A stretch of 7,666 nucleotides of DNA. Source: Gammaproteobacteria bacterium (lineage in GTDB: Bacteria > Pseudomonadota > Gammaproteobacteria > SZUA-21). Positions 1 through 5,744 of the stretch are shown here, one piece after another (the first letter of the stretch is position 1; each line of letters starts with the position of its first letter). The position numbers and the translations under genes were made by a program. The notes under the pieces were generated by a model. The model was not told the DNA's origin. It made no database searches and saw only the letters and a list, made by a program, of their open reading frames with translations. The stretch is from contig QIKQ01000258.1 in assembly GCA_003233075.1 (NCBI GenBank), forward strand, positions 1 through 7,666, written 5' to 3'.

Positions 1-102
1 CATAGTGTCGACTATGCCTGCGCACTTCTCGGTCGTGAAAACGTGTCATAGCATACCCTTGAACCGTCTCGCTACGAAGTGCTGTGAGAAATGCGGGCTA
101 GC
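1..102. repeat. Partial repeat element, inner part plus one terminal inverted repeat
   Basis: Bases 1-40 match 7624-7663 in the same orientation with two mismatches. Bases 81-102 are an exact 22-bp reverse complement of 7540-7561. The arrangement suggests that the window begins inside an element whose outer end is near 102. The shared 40-bp core contains overlapping small palindromes, for example catag/ctatg around tgtcga. No transposase frame is present. I infer a short non-autonomous, MITE-like or dispersed repeat. Its family is not recognised. Confidence 0.6.
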
Positions 103-395
103 GTCAGTTTTCAGCTCTACATTTTATTAGAGCTACTCACTTCAAGTTGAAATTCTTAATCTGACCCCTCTAAACTTATGTGCTGAACTAAACAAATGAA
201 CATTTAATGAACAGTAAATCATTGACTATTAACGAATTCTTACGCTCAATCCCGATATATTTGGTCAAATTATAGATTCCCAAGCAAGTTTTGCCTAGCT
301 CGCCTTAAGTATTTCGTGATTTGTTTTTAGTAAATGGGGACAAAAATGTGGTTTTATAGAGCAAATTAGTCAATTCTACCAAAATTCGTTTCTTT
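103..395. other. Non-coding AT-rich stretch, no gene seen
   Basis: I see no credible coding frame here: the ATGs run into stops within a few codons (334 opens only 11 codons). The octamer aatgaaca occurs twice at an 11-bp interval (195-202 and 206-213). Nothing else rises above background. In E. coli the position after lon is held by hupB and ppiD. Neither is present in this stretch. Confidence 0.6.
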
Positions 396-430
396 CCCGC
401 AGTACGCTTTCTTCGAACGCTCCGTGCGGG
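396..430. repeat. Hairpin-forming inverted repeat
   Basis: The arms cccgca (396-401) and tgcggg (425-430) are perfectly complementary around a 23-nt interior that contains a repeated acgct motif. The segment is clearly richer in GC than its surroundings and adjoins the palindromic repeat at 443-477, so it may belong to the same mosaic of intergenic repeats. There is no T-run on either side, so it is unlikely to be a terminator. Confidence 0.4.
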
Positions 431-442
431 CTAAATCGACTC

Positions 443-477
443 GTCGTCGCGAGCAACCGAAGGTTGCGTGGCGATCT
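443..477 (-). repeat. Small palindromic intergenic repeat, copy A
   Basis: Read on the minus strand, this 35-nt unit starts AGATCGC and ends GCGACGAC. A six-pair inner stem, GCAACC with GGTTGC (arms at 453-458 and 462-467 on the plus strand), closes a three-base loop. An internal loop (CAC against TC) separates it from an outer stem TCGC/GCGA. Copy B at 528-562 has the same layout in the opposite orientation. The pattern resembles the widespread family of short proteobacterial palindromes that begin near AGATTGC and end near GCAATGAC. That comparison is from memory. Confidence 0.55.
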
Positions 478-527
478 CCTAATTTCAGTTGTTTTGTAAA
501 AAGAATACTTTTTCACTATGATTTTAC

Positions 528-562
528 AGATTGCTTCAAACGCTTTGCGTTTTCGTAATGAC
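528..562 (+). repeat. Small palindromic intergenic repeat, copy B
   Basis: This 35-nt unit starts AGATTGC and ends GTAATGAC. The inner stem AAACGC (538-543) and GCGTTT (547-552) is perfect around a ttt loop. The TTC/TC internal loop and an outer ATTGC/GTAAT stem with one G-T pair follow the layout of copy A. About 21 of 35 positions match copy A, and the stem positions that differ are compensated on the other arm. The two copies face opposite ways, 50 bp apart. Confidence 0.55.
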
Positions 563-563
563 T

Positions 564-594
564 AAAAACAAAAAAAGAACACTCAACAGTGCCC
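564..594 (-). terminator. Rho-independent terminator downstream of lon
   Basis: On the minus strand, GGGCACT (594-588), loop GTTG (587-584) and AGTGTTC (583-577) form a seven-pair stem that includes two G-U pairs. It is followed at once by a T-rich tract of seven T, one G and five T (576-564). Position and strand fit the end of the lon transcript, 171 nt beyond the stop codon. The foldback element at 618-758 accounts for 141 nt of that distance. Confidence 0.75.
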
Positions 595-617
595 TTTTAA
601 TCGATGTAAAGTATTAT

Positions 618-758
618 GGGCACCTCTAAAAATCAGAATATTTGTGCGCTGGCAAGGCGGAGAGCTTTTTAAAAGCGCAGTTTATCGCTATGCGACCCCG
701 CATTTTAAAAAGTTCGACAACACCGCCAGCGTGCAAATAGACACAATTAGAGGTGCCC
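618..758. mobile_element. 141-bp foldback (MITE-like) element
   Basis: The ends are perfect 11-bp inverted repeats: gggcacctcta at 618-628 and tagaggtgccc at 748-758. A second pair of arms lies inside, atttgtgcgctggc (640-653) and gccagcgtgcaaat (725-738), complementary at all but two positions. Further in, ggcgg is opposed to ccgcc and ctttttaaaa to ttttaaaaag. A small central hairpin has atgcg and cgcat around accc. Nearly the whole element can therefore fold on itself. It encodes no protein. A TTA triplet lies beside both ends (614-616 and 759-761) but is offset by one base on the left, so a target-site duplication is only possible. The parent transposon family is not identified. Confidence 0.6.
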
Positions 759-765
759 TTAAGGC

Positions 766-3201
766 TTAATGAGCTCTTATACCTGAGTCCTTGTCATCCT
801 TTGCTTCATCATCCTTTTTTGCCTCCTCAGACTTCTCCTTTAGAGGTTTAGGCGGATGTTGTAACGCTAACTCAAGCACCTGATCAATCCATTGAACTGG
901 TTTAATATCAAGTTGATCTTTAATATTTTCAGGTATTTCAGCCAAGTCTCTGCGGTTTTCTTCGGGGATAAGAACTGTTTTAATACCACCACGATGAGCC
1001 GCCAAAAGTTTTTCTTTCAAACCACCAATAGGTAAGACTTCGCCGCGTAAGGTTATCTCGCCAGTCATAGCAACTGCCGCTTTAACTGGAATTTTGCTTA
1101 AGGCTGATACTAAGGCTGTGCACATAGCAACACCCGCACTCGGCCCGTCTTTCGGTGTAGCACCCTCTGGGACATGAATATGTATATCATACTTTTGATA
1201 AAAGTCATCTTCTATGCCTAAAACACTAGAGCGACTGCGCACCACTGTCATGGCTGCTTGAATTGACTCTTGCATGACGTCGCCTAGTTGACCCGTATGA
1301 ACCAGCTTGCCCTTACCCGAAACTAAGGCGGCTTCAATTGTTAAAAGCTCACCCCCTACTTCCGTCCAAGCTAAACCTGTTACTTGACCAACTTGATCAT
1401 ATTCATCAGCTAAACCAAATCGGAATCGTTTTACACCAAGAAAATTTTCAATATTTTCTGGTGTAATTTCAACAGTCTTGGTTTCTTCACCCGAGAGTAA
1501 AATTTCTTTCACTACTTTACGGCAAATTTTTGAGACTTCACGCTCTAGGTTCCGCACACCTGCCTCACGAGTATAATATCGGATGACGTCTTTAATAACG
1601 TCTTCACCCATGATGATTTCTTCATCTTTTAAACCATTATTTTTCTTTTGCTTACTAAATAAGTAACGCATCGCAATATTGGCTTTTTCATCTTCGGTGT
1701 ATCCCGGAATTCGAATAACCTCCATTCGATCTAATAATGGAGCAGGAATGTTCGCTGAATTCGCAGTGGCAACAAACATGACGTCAGATAAATCAAAATC
1801 CACTTCCAAGTAATGATCACCAAAGGTATGATTTTGCTCTGGATCCAATACTTCTAACAAAGCGGAAGACGGGTCGCCTCTAAAATCCATCGACATTTTG
1901 TCAATTTCATCAAGTAAAAATAGCGGATTTCGGGTTTCAATTTTTGATAAATTTTGGACAATTTTTCCTGGCATAGAGCCAATATAAGTTCGGCGATGAC
2001 CTCTAATCTCCGCTTCATCTCGCACGCCACCCAAAGACATACGAACAAATTTGCGATTAGTCGCTCTCGCAATTGAGCGACCCAGTGAAGTTTTACCTAC
2101 TCCGGGAGGTCCAACTAAACATAAAATAGGACCTTTTAGTTTTTTCACTCGCAACTGTACTGCAAGATATTCTAAAATTCGTTCCTTTACTTTATCCAGT
2201 CCATAATGATCAGCTTCTAATACATTCTCAGCTTCGCTTAGGTCTCGACGAATCTTAGATCGTTTTTTCCACGGCAGGCCGACTAACCAATCAATATAGT
2301 TGCGCACAACTGTCGCTTCAGCAGACATAGGCGACATTTGCTTCAGTTTATTAAGTTCTGAAATCGCTTTTTCATGCGCCTCTTTTGACATTTTTGATTC
2401 AATGATGCGACGATTTAAATCTTCGATTTCATTAGGTGCGTCTTCTAAATCACCTAACTCCTTCTGAATTGCTTTCATTTGCTCGTTCAGATAATACTCA
2501 CGCTGACTTTTTTCCATTTGAGATTTAACGCGTGAACGAATTCGTTTTTCGACTTGAAGTAAATCGATTTCACCTTCGATTAAACCTAATAACCTTTCTA
2601 ATCTATCTTTGATGCCATCAATTTCTAAAATACCCTGCTTGTCATCAATTTTTAGTGACATATGAGCAGCAATAGTATCCGCTAAGCGACCTGGGTCTTC
2701 AATTCCAGAAAGTGAAGATAATATTTCTGGTGGAACTTTTTTATCTAATTTTACGTATTGGTCAAATTGAGATAACAATGAACGCATTAACACTTCTATT
2801 TCGCGCTCATCTTCTTCAATATCGCTAAAGAGTGGTTCGATTTCAGCAGAAAAGAAATCTTCGTTAGACAAGTATTCAATGACTCGAGCACGCTCGCTGC
2901 CTTCGACTAATACTTTAACTGTGCCATCAGGTAATTTTAATAATTGCAGAATGGTCGATAGAGTTCCTACCTTATGAATTTCTTCAATTGTAGGGTCGTC
3001 TACGTCTGCACTTTTTTGCGCGACTAATAAAACTTGTTTGTCACTCGCCATAGCACTTTCCAATGCTTGGATCGACTTTTCTCGACCGACAAACAAAGGT
3101 ATAACCATGTGCGGGTAAACTACGACATCGCGGAGTGGTAAAACTGGTATCGGATGTGATTCATTTTCATTGAATTCAGGCATATTATCGTCATTCCCCA
3201 T
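766..3201 (-). CDS. lon: ATP-dependent protease La (Lon)
   Basis: Cytoplasmic hexameric AAA+ serine protease that degrades misfolded proteins and short-lived regulators. The 811-residue protein has an N-terminal substrate-binding domain (about 17-210), a coiled-coil-rich linker (about 210-300), an AAA+ module and a C-terminal S16 protease domain. Walker A is GPPGVGKT (364-371), Walker B ends LLDEID (429-434, D431 and E432), the sensor-1 Asn is N481, and R492 in LLDRME is the likely arginine finger. The catalytic dyad is S688 in DGPSAG and K731 in GGLKEK, with the same 43-residue spacing as E. coli S679 and K722. All key residues are intact. The ATG is preceded by GAGG about 8 nt upstream, and a second Met at codon 7 lacks comparable support. 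Compared with E. coli Lon (784 residues), the extra length is largely a charged Lys/Asp/Glu-rich tail after about residue 782, probably disordered. The gene lies 275 bp behind clpX and probably has its own promoter. Confidence 0.98.
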   Translation of the reverse strand: MGNDDNMPEFNENESHPIPVLPLRDVVVYPHMVIPLFVGREKSIQALESAMASDKQVLLVAQKSADVDDPTIEEIHKVGTLSTILQLLKLPDGTVKVLVEGSERARVIEYLSNEDFFSAEIEPLFSDIEEDEREIEVLMRSLLSQFDQYVKLDKKVPPEILSSLSGIEDPGRLADTIAAHMSLKIDDKQGILEIDGIKDRLERLLGLIEGEIDLLQVEKRIRSRVKSQMEKSQREYYLNEQMKAIQKELGDLEDAPNEIEDLNRRIIESKMSKEAHEKAISELNKLKQMSPMSAEATVVRNYIDWLVGLPWKKRSKIRRDLSEAENVLEADHYGLDKVKERILEYLAVQLRVKKLKGPILCLVGPPGVGKTSLGRSIARATNRKFVRMSLGGVRDEAEIRGHRRTYIGSMPGKIVQNLSKIETRNPLFLLDEIDKMSMDFRGDPSSALLEVLDPEQNHTFGDHYLEVDFDLSDVMFVATANSANIPAPLLDRMEVIRIPGYTEDEKANIAMRYLFSKQKKNNGLKDEEIIMGEDVIKDVIRYYTREAGVRNLEREVSKICRKVVKEILLSGEETKTVEITPENIENFLGVKRFRFGLADEYDQVGQVTGLAWTEVGGELLTIEAALVSGKGKLVHTGQLGDVMQESIQAAMTVVRSRSSVLGIEDDFYQKYDIHIHVPEGATPKDGPSAGVAMCTALVSALSKIPVKAAVAMTGEITLRGEVLPIGGLKEKLLAAHRGGIKTVLIPEENRRDLAEIPENIKDQLDIKPVQWIDQVLELALQHPPKPLKEKSEEAKKDDEAKDDKDSGIRAH

Positions 3202-3244
3202 AGTAATCCTCGCTTTTCCACAGAGTTGCTTTACTCTCCAATTA

Positions 3245-3259
3245 CCTATTATTAATAGG
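3245..3259. promoter_or_regulatory. Perfect palindrome at the lon promoter, possible operator
   Basis: The sequence cctattattaatagg has perfect 7-bp arms around one base. It overlaps the putative -10 box and reaches the expected transcription start of lon, which is where a repressor would block transcription. I do not recognise it as a known operator. It could also be chance symmetry in AT-rich DNA. Confidence 0.35.
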
Positions 3260-3282
3260 GTTCATTAATAGAAAAATCAAGC
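3253..3282 (-). promoter_or_regulatory. Candidate heat-shock (sigma-32-like) promoter of lon
   Basis: On the minus strand, GCTTGATT (3282-3275) is followed after 14 nt by CCCTATTA (3260-3253). This resembles the sigma-32 consensus CTTGAAA, 11-16 nt, CCCCATNT. Transcription would start near 3245 and give a leader of roughly 45 nt before the lon ATG. lon is a classic heat-shock gene in E. coli, so the placement makes sense, but the match is imperfect and is my inference. Confidence 0.4.
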
Positions 3283-3298
3283 AAGTGTAAATCCATTA

Positions 3299-3333
3299 TG
3301 GTGCAAAATTGACAATTTCGCCAACTTACACCA
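3299..3333. promoter_or_regulatory. Nested inverted repeat upstream of lon
   Basis: Core arms gcaaaattg (3303-3311) and caatttcgc (3313-3321) are complementary at eight of nine positions around a single base. Outer tggtg (3299-3303) and cacca (3329-3333) add a second symmetric pair. It lies just upstream of the candidate lon promoter, where an activator or repressor could bind. No specific regulator is suggested by the sequence. Confidence 0.3.
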
Positions 3334-3397
3334 TGGCGTATCCATCAGCCTACGTGTAACGATTAAGCCCATTCTAATTAATGTTTAAACTCTCAGG

Positions 3398-3443
3398 GTG
3401 AAAACGACTGCGATTGCATTTATTGCGCTCGTGACGTTTTCAC
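3398..3443. other. 9-bp inverted repeat between clpX and lon
   Basis: Perfect arms gtgaaaacg (3398-3406) and cgttttcac (3435-3443) enclose 28 nt that can pair only weakly (gcg with cgc near the centre). There is no T-run downstream on the minus strand, so it is not a standard terminator for clpX. It may be an RNA stem at the 3' end of the clpX message, or a pair of half-sites. Confidence 0.35.
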
Positions 3444-3447
3444 GCAT

Positions 3448-3464
3448 ACTCTTTTTTAAAGAGT
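3448..3464 (-). other. Short AT-rich hairpin just after clpX
   Basis: The arms actcttt and aaagagt are perfect around a three-base loop, beginning 12 nt beyond the clpX stop codon. On the minus strand it is followed by ATGCG rather than a T-run, so it would be at best a weak terminator or a 3'-end stabilising stem. The larger inverted repeat at 3398-3443 follows directly. Confidence 0.35.
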
Positions 3465-3476
3465 GAGAGTCATCAA

Positions 3477-4751
3477 TTAATCAGAAACCGCAACTTTCTC
3501 ATTTGATTCATAGATAATCAGCGGTTTGGACTCACCCTTTATAACGGCTTCATCAATAACAACTTTACTGACATTGTCCATGGAAGGAAGGTCATACATG
3601 GTATCGAGCAATACATGCTCTAGAATAGTGCGTAATCCGCGTGCGCCAGTTTTACGATCCATTGCTTTTTTAGCAATCGCACGTAAAGCCTCTTCACGAA
3701 ACTCAACTTCGCAGTCTTCCATTTCAAACAATTTAGAATATTGTTTGGTAAGTGCATTTTTAGGTTTGGTTAGAATAGTAACAAGTGCCTCTGCATTTAA
3801 TTCTTCCAGGGTTGCAACTACAGGCAGCCGACCTACAAATTCAGGAATCAAACCAAATTTGATTAAATCTTCAGGCTCAACATCATGCAATGTTTCGCCA
3901 ATTGAGACTTCTTCTTTTTTGCTTGTTACTTCAGCAGTAAAGCCGATTCCACCTTTGTTTGAACGGTTTCTTATAATTTTTTCTAAGCCCGCAAACGCGC
4001 CGCCAACTATAAATAAGATATTTGAGGTATCTACTTGCAAAAACTCTTGCTGTGGATGCTTACGTCCGCCTTGAGGAGGCACGGAGGCAACTGTACCTTC
4101 AATTAATTTTAATAGCGCTTGCTGTACACCTTCACCAGAAACATCTCTAGTGATTGAAGGATTTTCAGATTTACGAGAAATCTTGTCGATTTCATCAATA
4201 TAAACTATGCCGGTCTGTGCTTTTTCGACATCATAGTCACACTTTTGTAATAGTTTTTGAATGATGTTTTCAACGTCCTCACCGACGTATCCAGCCTCAG
4301 TTAGGGTTGTCGCATCGGCTATTGTGAAAGGTACATCTAATAAACGAGCTAAGGTTTCAGCTAATAGTGTTTTTCCAGATCCAGTTGGACCTATCAATAG
4401 AATATTACTTTTTGAGATTTCAATTTCGTCTTGACGCTGACTAATGTCCATTCGCTTGTAATGGTTATAGACCGCAACTGCTAGAATCTTTTTCGCTTTT
4501 TCTTGATCAATTACATATTCATCAAGGACTTCTTTAATTTCAACTGGTTTAGGTAATTTGCTTGATTCGCCACTTGCTTTGTCTTGCATTTCTTCCCGAA
4601 TAATATCGTTGCATAACTCAACGCATTCGTCGCAAACAAATACAGAAGGACCGGCAATTAATTTTCGGACTTCATGTTGGCTTTTGCCACAAAAGGAACA
4701 GTAAAGTAATTTACCGTTATCTTCGCCTTTGTCTTGTTTGTCATCACTCAT
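3477..4751 (-). CDS. clpX: ClpXP ATPase subunit ClpX
   Basis: Hexameric AAA+ unfoldase that recognises tagged substrates such as ssrA-marked proteins and threads them into ClpP in the cytoplasm. The 424-residue protein matches the E. coli length. An N-terminal C4 zinc-binding domain uses C18, C21, C40 and C43. The AAA+ module has Walker A GPTGSGKT (121-128), pore-1 loop GYVGE (154-158), Walker B ending YIDEID (184-189), an RKH pore loop (230-232), the arginine finger R308 in EFVGR, and sensor 2 in GARGLR (369-374). The ClpP-docking IGF tripeptide is at 269-271, so partnership with the ClpP encoded next door is expected. The ATG has GAGG 8 nt upstream. The gap to clpP is 273 bp, longer than I recall for E. 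coli (a little over 100 bp), and holds a possible separate promoter. I see nothing unusual in the protein. Confidence 0.98.
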   Translation of the reverse strand: MSDDKQDKGEDNGKLLYCSFCGKSQHEVRKLIAGPSVFVCDECVELCNDIIREEMQDKASGESSKLPKPVEIKEVLDEYVIDQEKAKKILAVAVYNHYKRMDISQRQDEIEISKSNILLIGPTGSGKTLLAETLARLLDVPFTIADATTLTEAGYVGEDVENIIQKLLQKCDYDVEKAQTGIVYIDEIDKISRKSENPSITRDVSGEGVQQALLKLIEGTVASVPPQGGRKHPQQEFLQVDTSNILFIVGGAFAGLEKIIRNRSNKGGIGFTAEVTSKKEEVSIGETLHDVEPEDLIKFGLIPEFVGRLPVVATLEELNAEALVTILTKPKNALTKQYSKLFEMEDCEVEFREEALRAIAKKAMDRKTGARGLRTILEHVLLDTMYDLPSMDNVSKVVIDEAVIKGESKPLIIYESNEKVAVSD

Positions 4752-4842
4752 AAAATAAACCTCTATATTGTATCGATTCTAAATCGCTTTTTATTATTAA
4801 CTCTACCTCATCCCGAAAGTTTAATGCAAGCAAATCATTACT

Positions 4843-4872
4843 TTAATACTACATAAAAACTGCTTATTTCAA
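4843..4872 (-). promoter_or_regulatory. Candidate sigma-70 promoter of clpX
   Basis: On the minus strand, TTGAAA (4872-4867) is followed after 18 nt by TATTAA (4848-4843), giving a start near 4836 and a leader of about 85 nt. A 6-bp hairpin, ccttag with ctaagg (4880-4900), lies directly upstream. The -35 box is one base off consensus, the -10 box is weaker. In AT-rich DNA such matches arise by chance, so this is tentative. Confidence 0.35.
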
Positions 4873-4973
4873 CTAAACACCTTAGCTAATCTTTCTAAGG
4901 ACAACCAAAATTAGGGATTTCCGTATACCTATATCCTTGTGTTTAATCCTTAACCCTTATCCTATTCAAGGGA

Positions 4974-5001
4974 TTAAGTAATTCAACTTTGATTACTTTA
5001 A
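4974..5001 (-). other. AT-rich hairpin downstream of clpP
   Basis: The arms aagtaat (4976-4982) and attactt (4992-4998), extendable by A-T pairs, surround a nine-base loop about 25 nt beyond the clpP stop codon. There is no GC-rich stem and no T-tract, so most transcription probably continues into clpX. It may be a weak pause or processing site. Confidence 0.3.
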
Positions 5002-5024
5002 CATCATTTTACTCAAAATTTAAC

Positions 5025-5693
5025 TCACAGATTCTCGGGTACTTTACCCCCAGCAGGAACAGGGCTGCTATCTCGATGCTCTATTACAGAGTCGATGATT
5101 CCGTAACTCGCTGCCTCTGTACTACTCATGAAATTATCTCGGTCGGTATCAGCCGCGATCTGATCCAAAGATTGATTGGTATGATGAGCTAAAATTTGAT
5201 TAAGCTTATCGCGAGTTGCTAAGATTTCTTTGGCATGAATATCAATATCTGTCGCTTGACCTTGAAAACCACCTAAAGGTTGGTGAATCATTACTCTTGA
5301 ATGCGGCAAACTAAAACGCTTATCTTCAGCTCCACCCGCGAGCAGTAAGGCCCCCATACTTGCCGCTTGACCCACACAAATCGTACTGACATCTGGTTTA
5401 ATGAATTGCATGGTATCGTAAATTGCTAAACCCGCGGTAACGACTCCGCCAGGCGAATTAACATACATATAAATGTCTTTATCAGGGTTATCCGCTTCTA
5501 AAAAAAGTAGCTGAGCAACAAGGGCATTTGCCATCGCATCCTGAACTTCGCCAATGCAAAAAATAACTCTTTCGTACATCATCCTTGAGTACAGATCCCA
5601 ACTCCGCTCGCCCCGCGGAGTCGTCTCAATTACTTGAGGCCAATGTGAAGATATTTTTGAATTAGATTTCATATTAAAGCTATCGGATGTCAT
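5025..5693 (-). CDS. clpP: ATP-dependent Clp protease proteolytic subunit ClpP
   Basis: Tetradecameric serine peptidase that degrades polypeptides delivered by ClpX in the cytoplasm. The protein has 222 residues (E. coli 207). The catalytic triad is S112 in GQAASMGA, H137 in SRVMIHQPLGG and D186 in DTDRDNF. The oxyanion region YVNSPGG (77-83) and the RGERSWDLYSR segment (27-37), part of the axial-loop region, are conserved. Residues before about S16 look like the cleaved propeptide, but the usual LVPMVIE start of the mature chain reads SHWPQVIE here. An extra C-terminal tail of about 14 residues (after EHR, 205-207) ends the protein. The ATG has AAGGA 6 nt upstream. It lies 51 bp behind tig with no terminator, so the two are probably co-transcribed. 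ClpX, its ATPase partner, follows. Confidence 0.98.
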   Translation of the reverse strand: MTSDSFNMKSNSKISSHWPQVIETTPRGERSWDLYSRMMYERVIFCIGEVQDAMANALVAQLLFLEADNPDKDIYMYVNSPGGVVTAGLAIYDTMQFIKPDVSTICVGQAASMGALLLAGGAEDKRFSLPHSRVMIHQPLGGFQGQATDIDIHAKEILATRDKLNQILAHHTNQSLDQIAADTDRDNFMSSTEAASYGIIDSVIEHRDSSPVPAGGKVPENL

Positions 5694-5744
5694 ACGTTTT
5701 CCTTTAGAAAATTATAATACTTAAACCTAAAAAAAAAATAAGGA

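Noticed and set aside
164..343. tctgacccc and aatggggaca as marks of a REP-transposase-associated repeat
   Set aside because: The two motifs are short, imperfectly complementary and 160 bp apart, with no supporting structure between them.
1854..2072. 72-codon open frame on the minus strand
   Set aside because: It lies inside lon in another frame, over the strongly conserved ATPase region.
3526..4074. 182-codon open frame on the plus strand
   Set aside because: It lies wholly within clpX on the opposite strand and its translation resembles no protein I recognise. It is a shadow of the real gene.
4989..5192. 67-codon open frame on the plus strand
   Set aside because: Most of it overlaps clpP antisense, it has no convincing ribosome binding site and resembles no protein I recognise.
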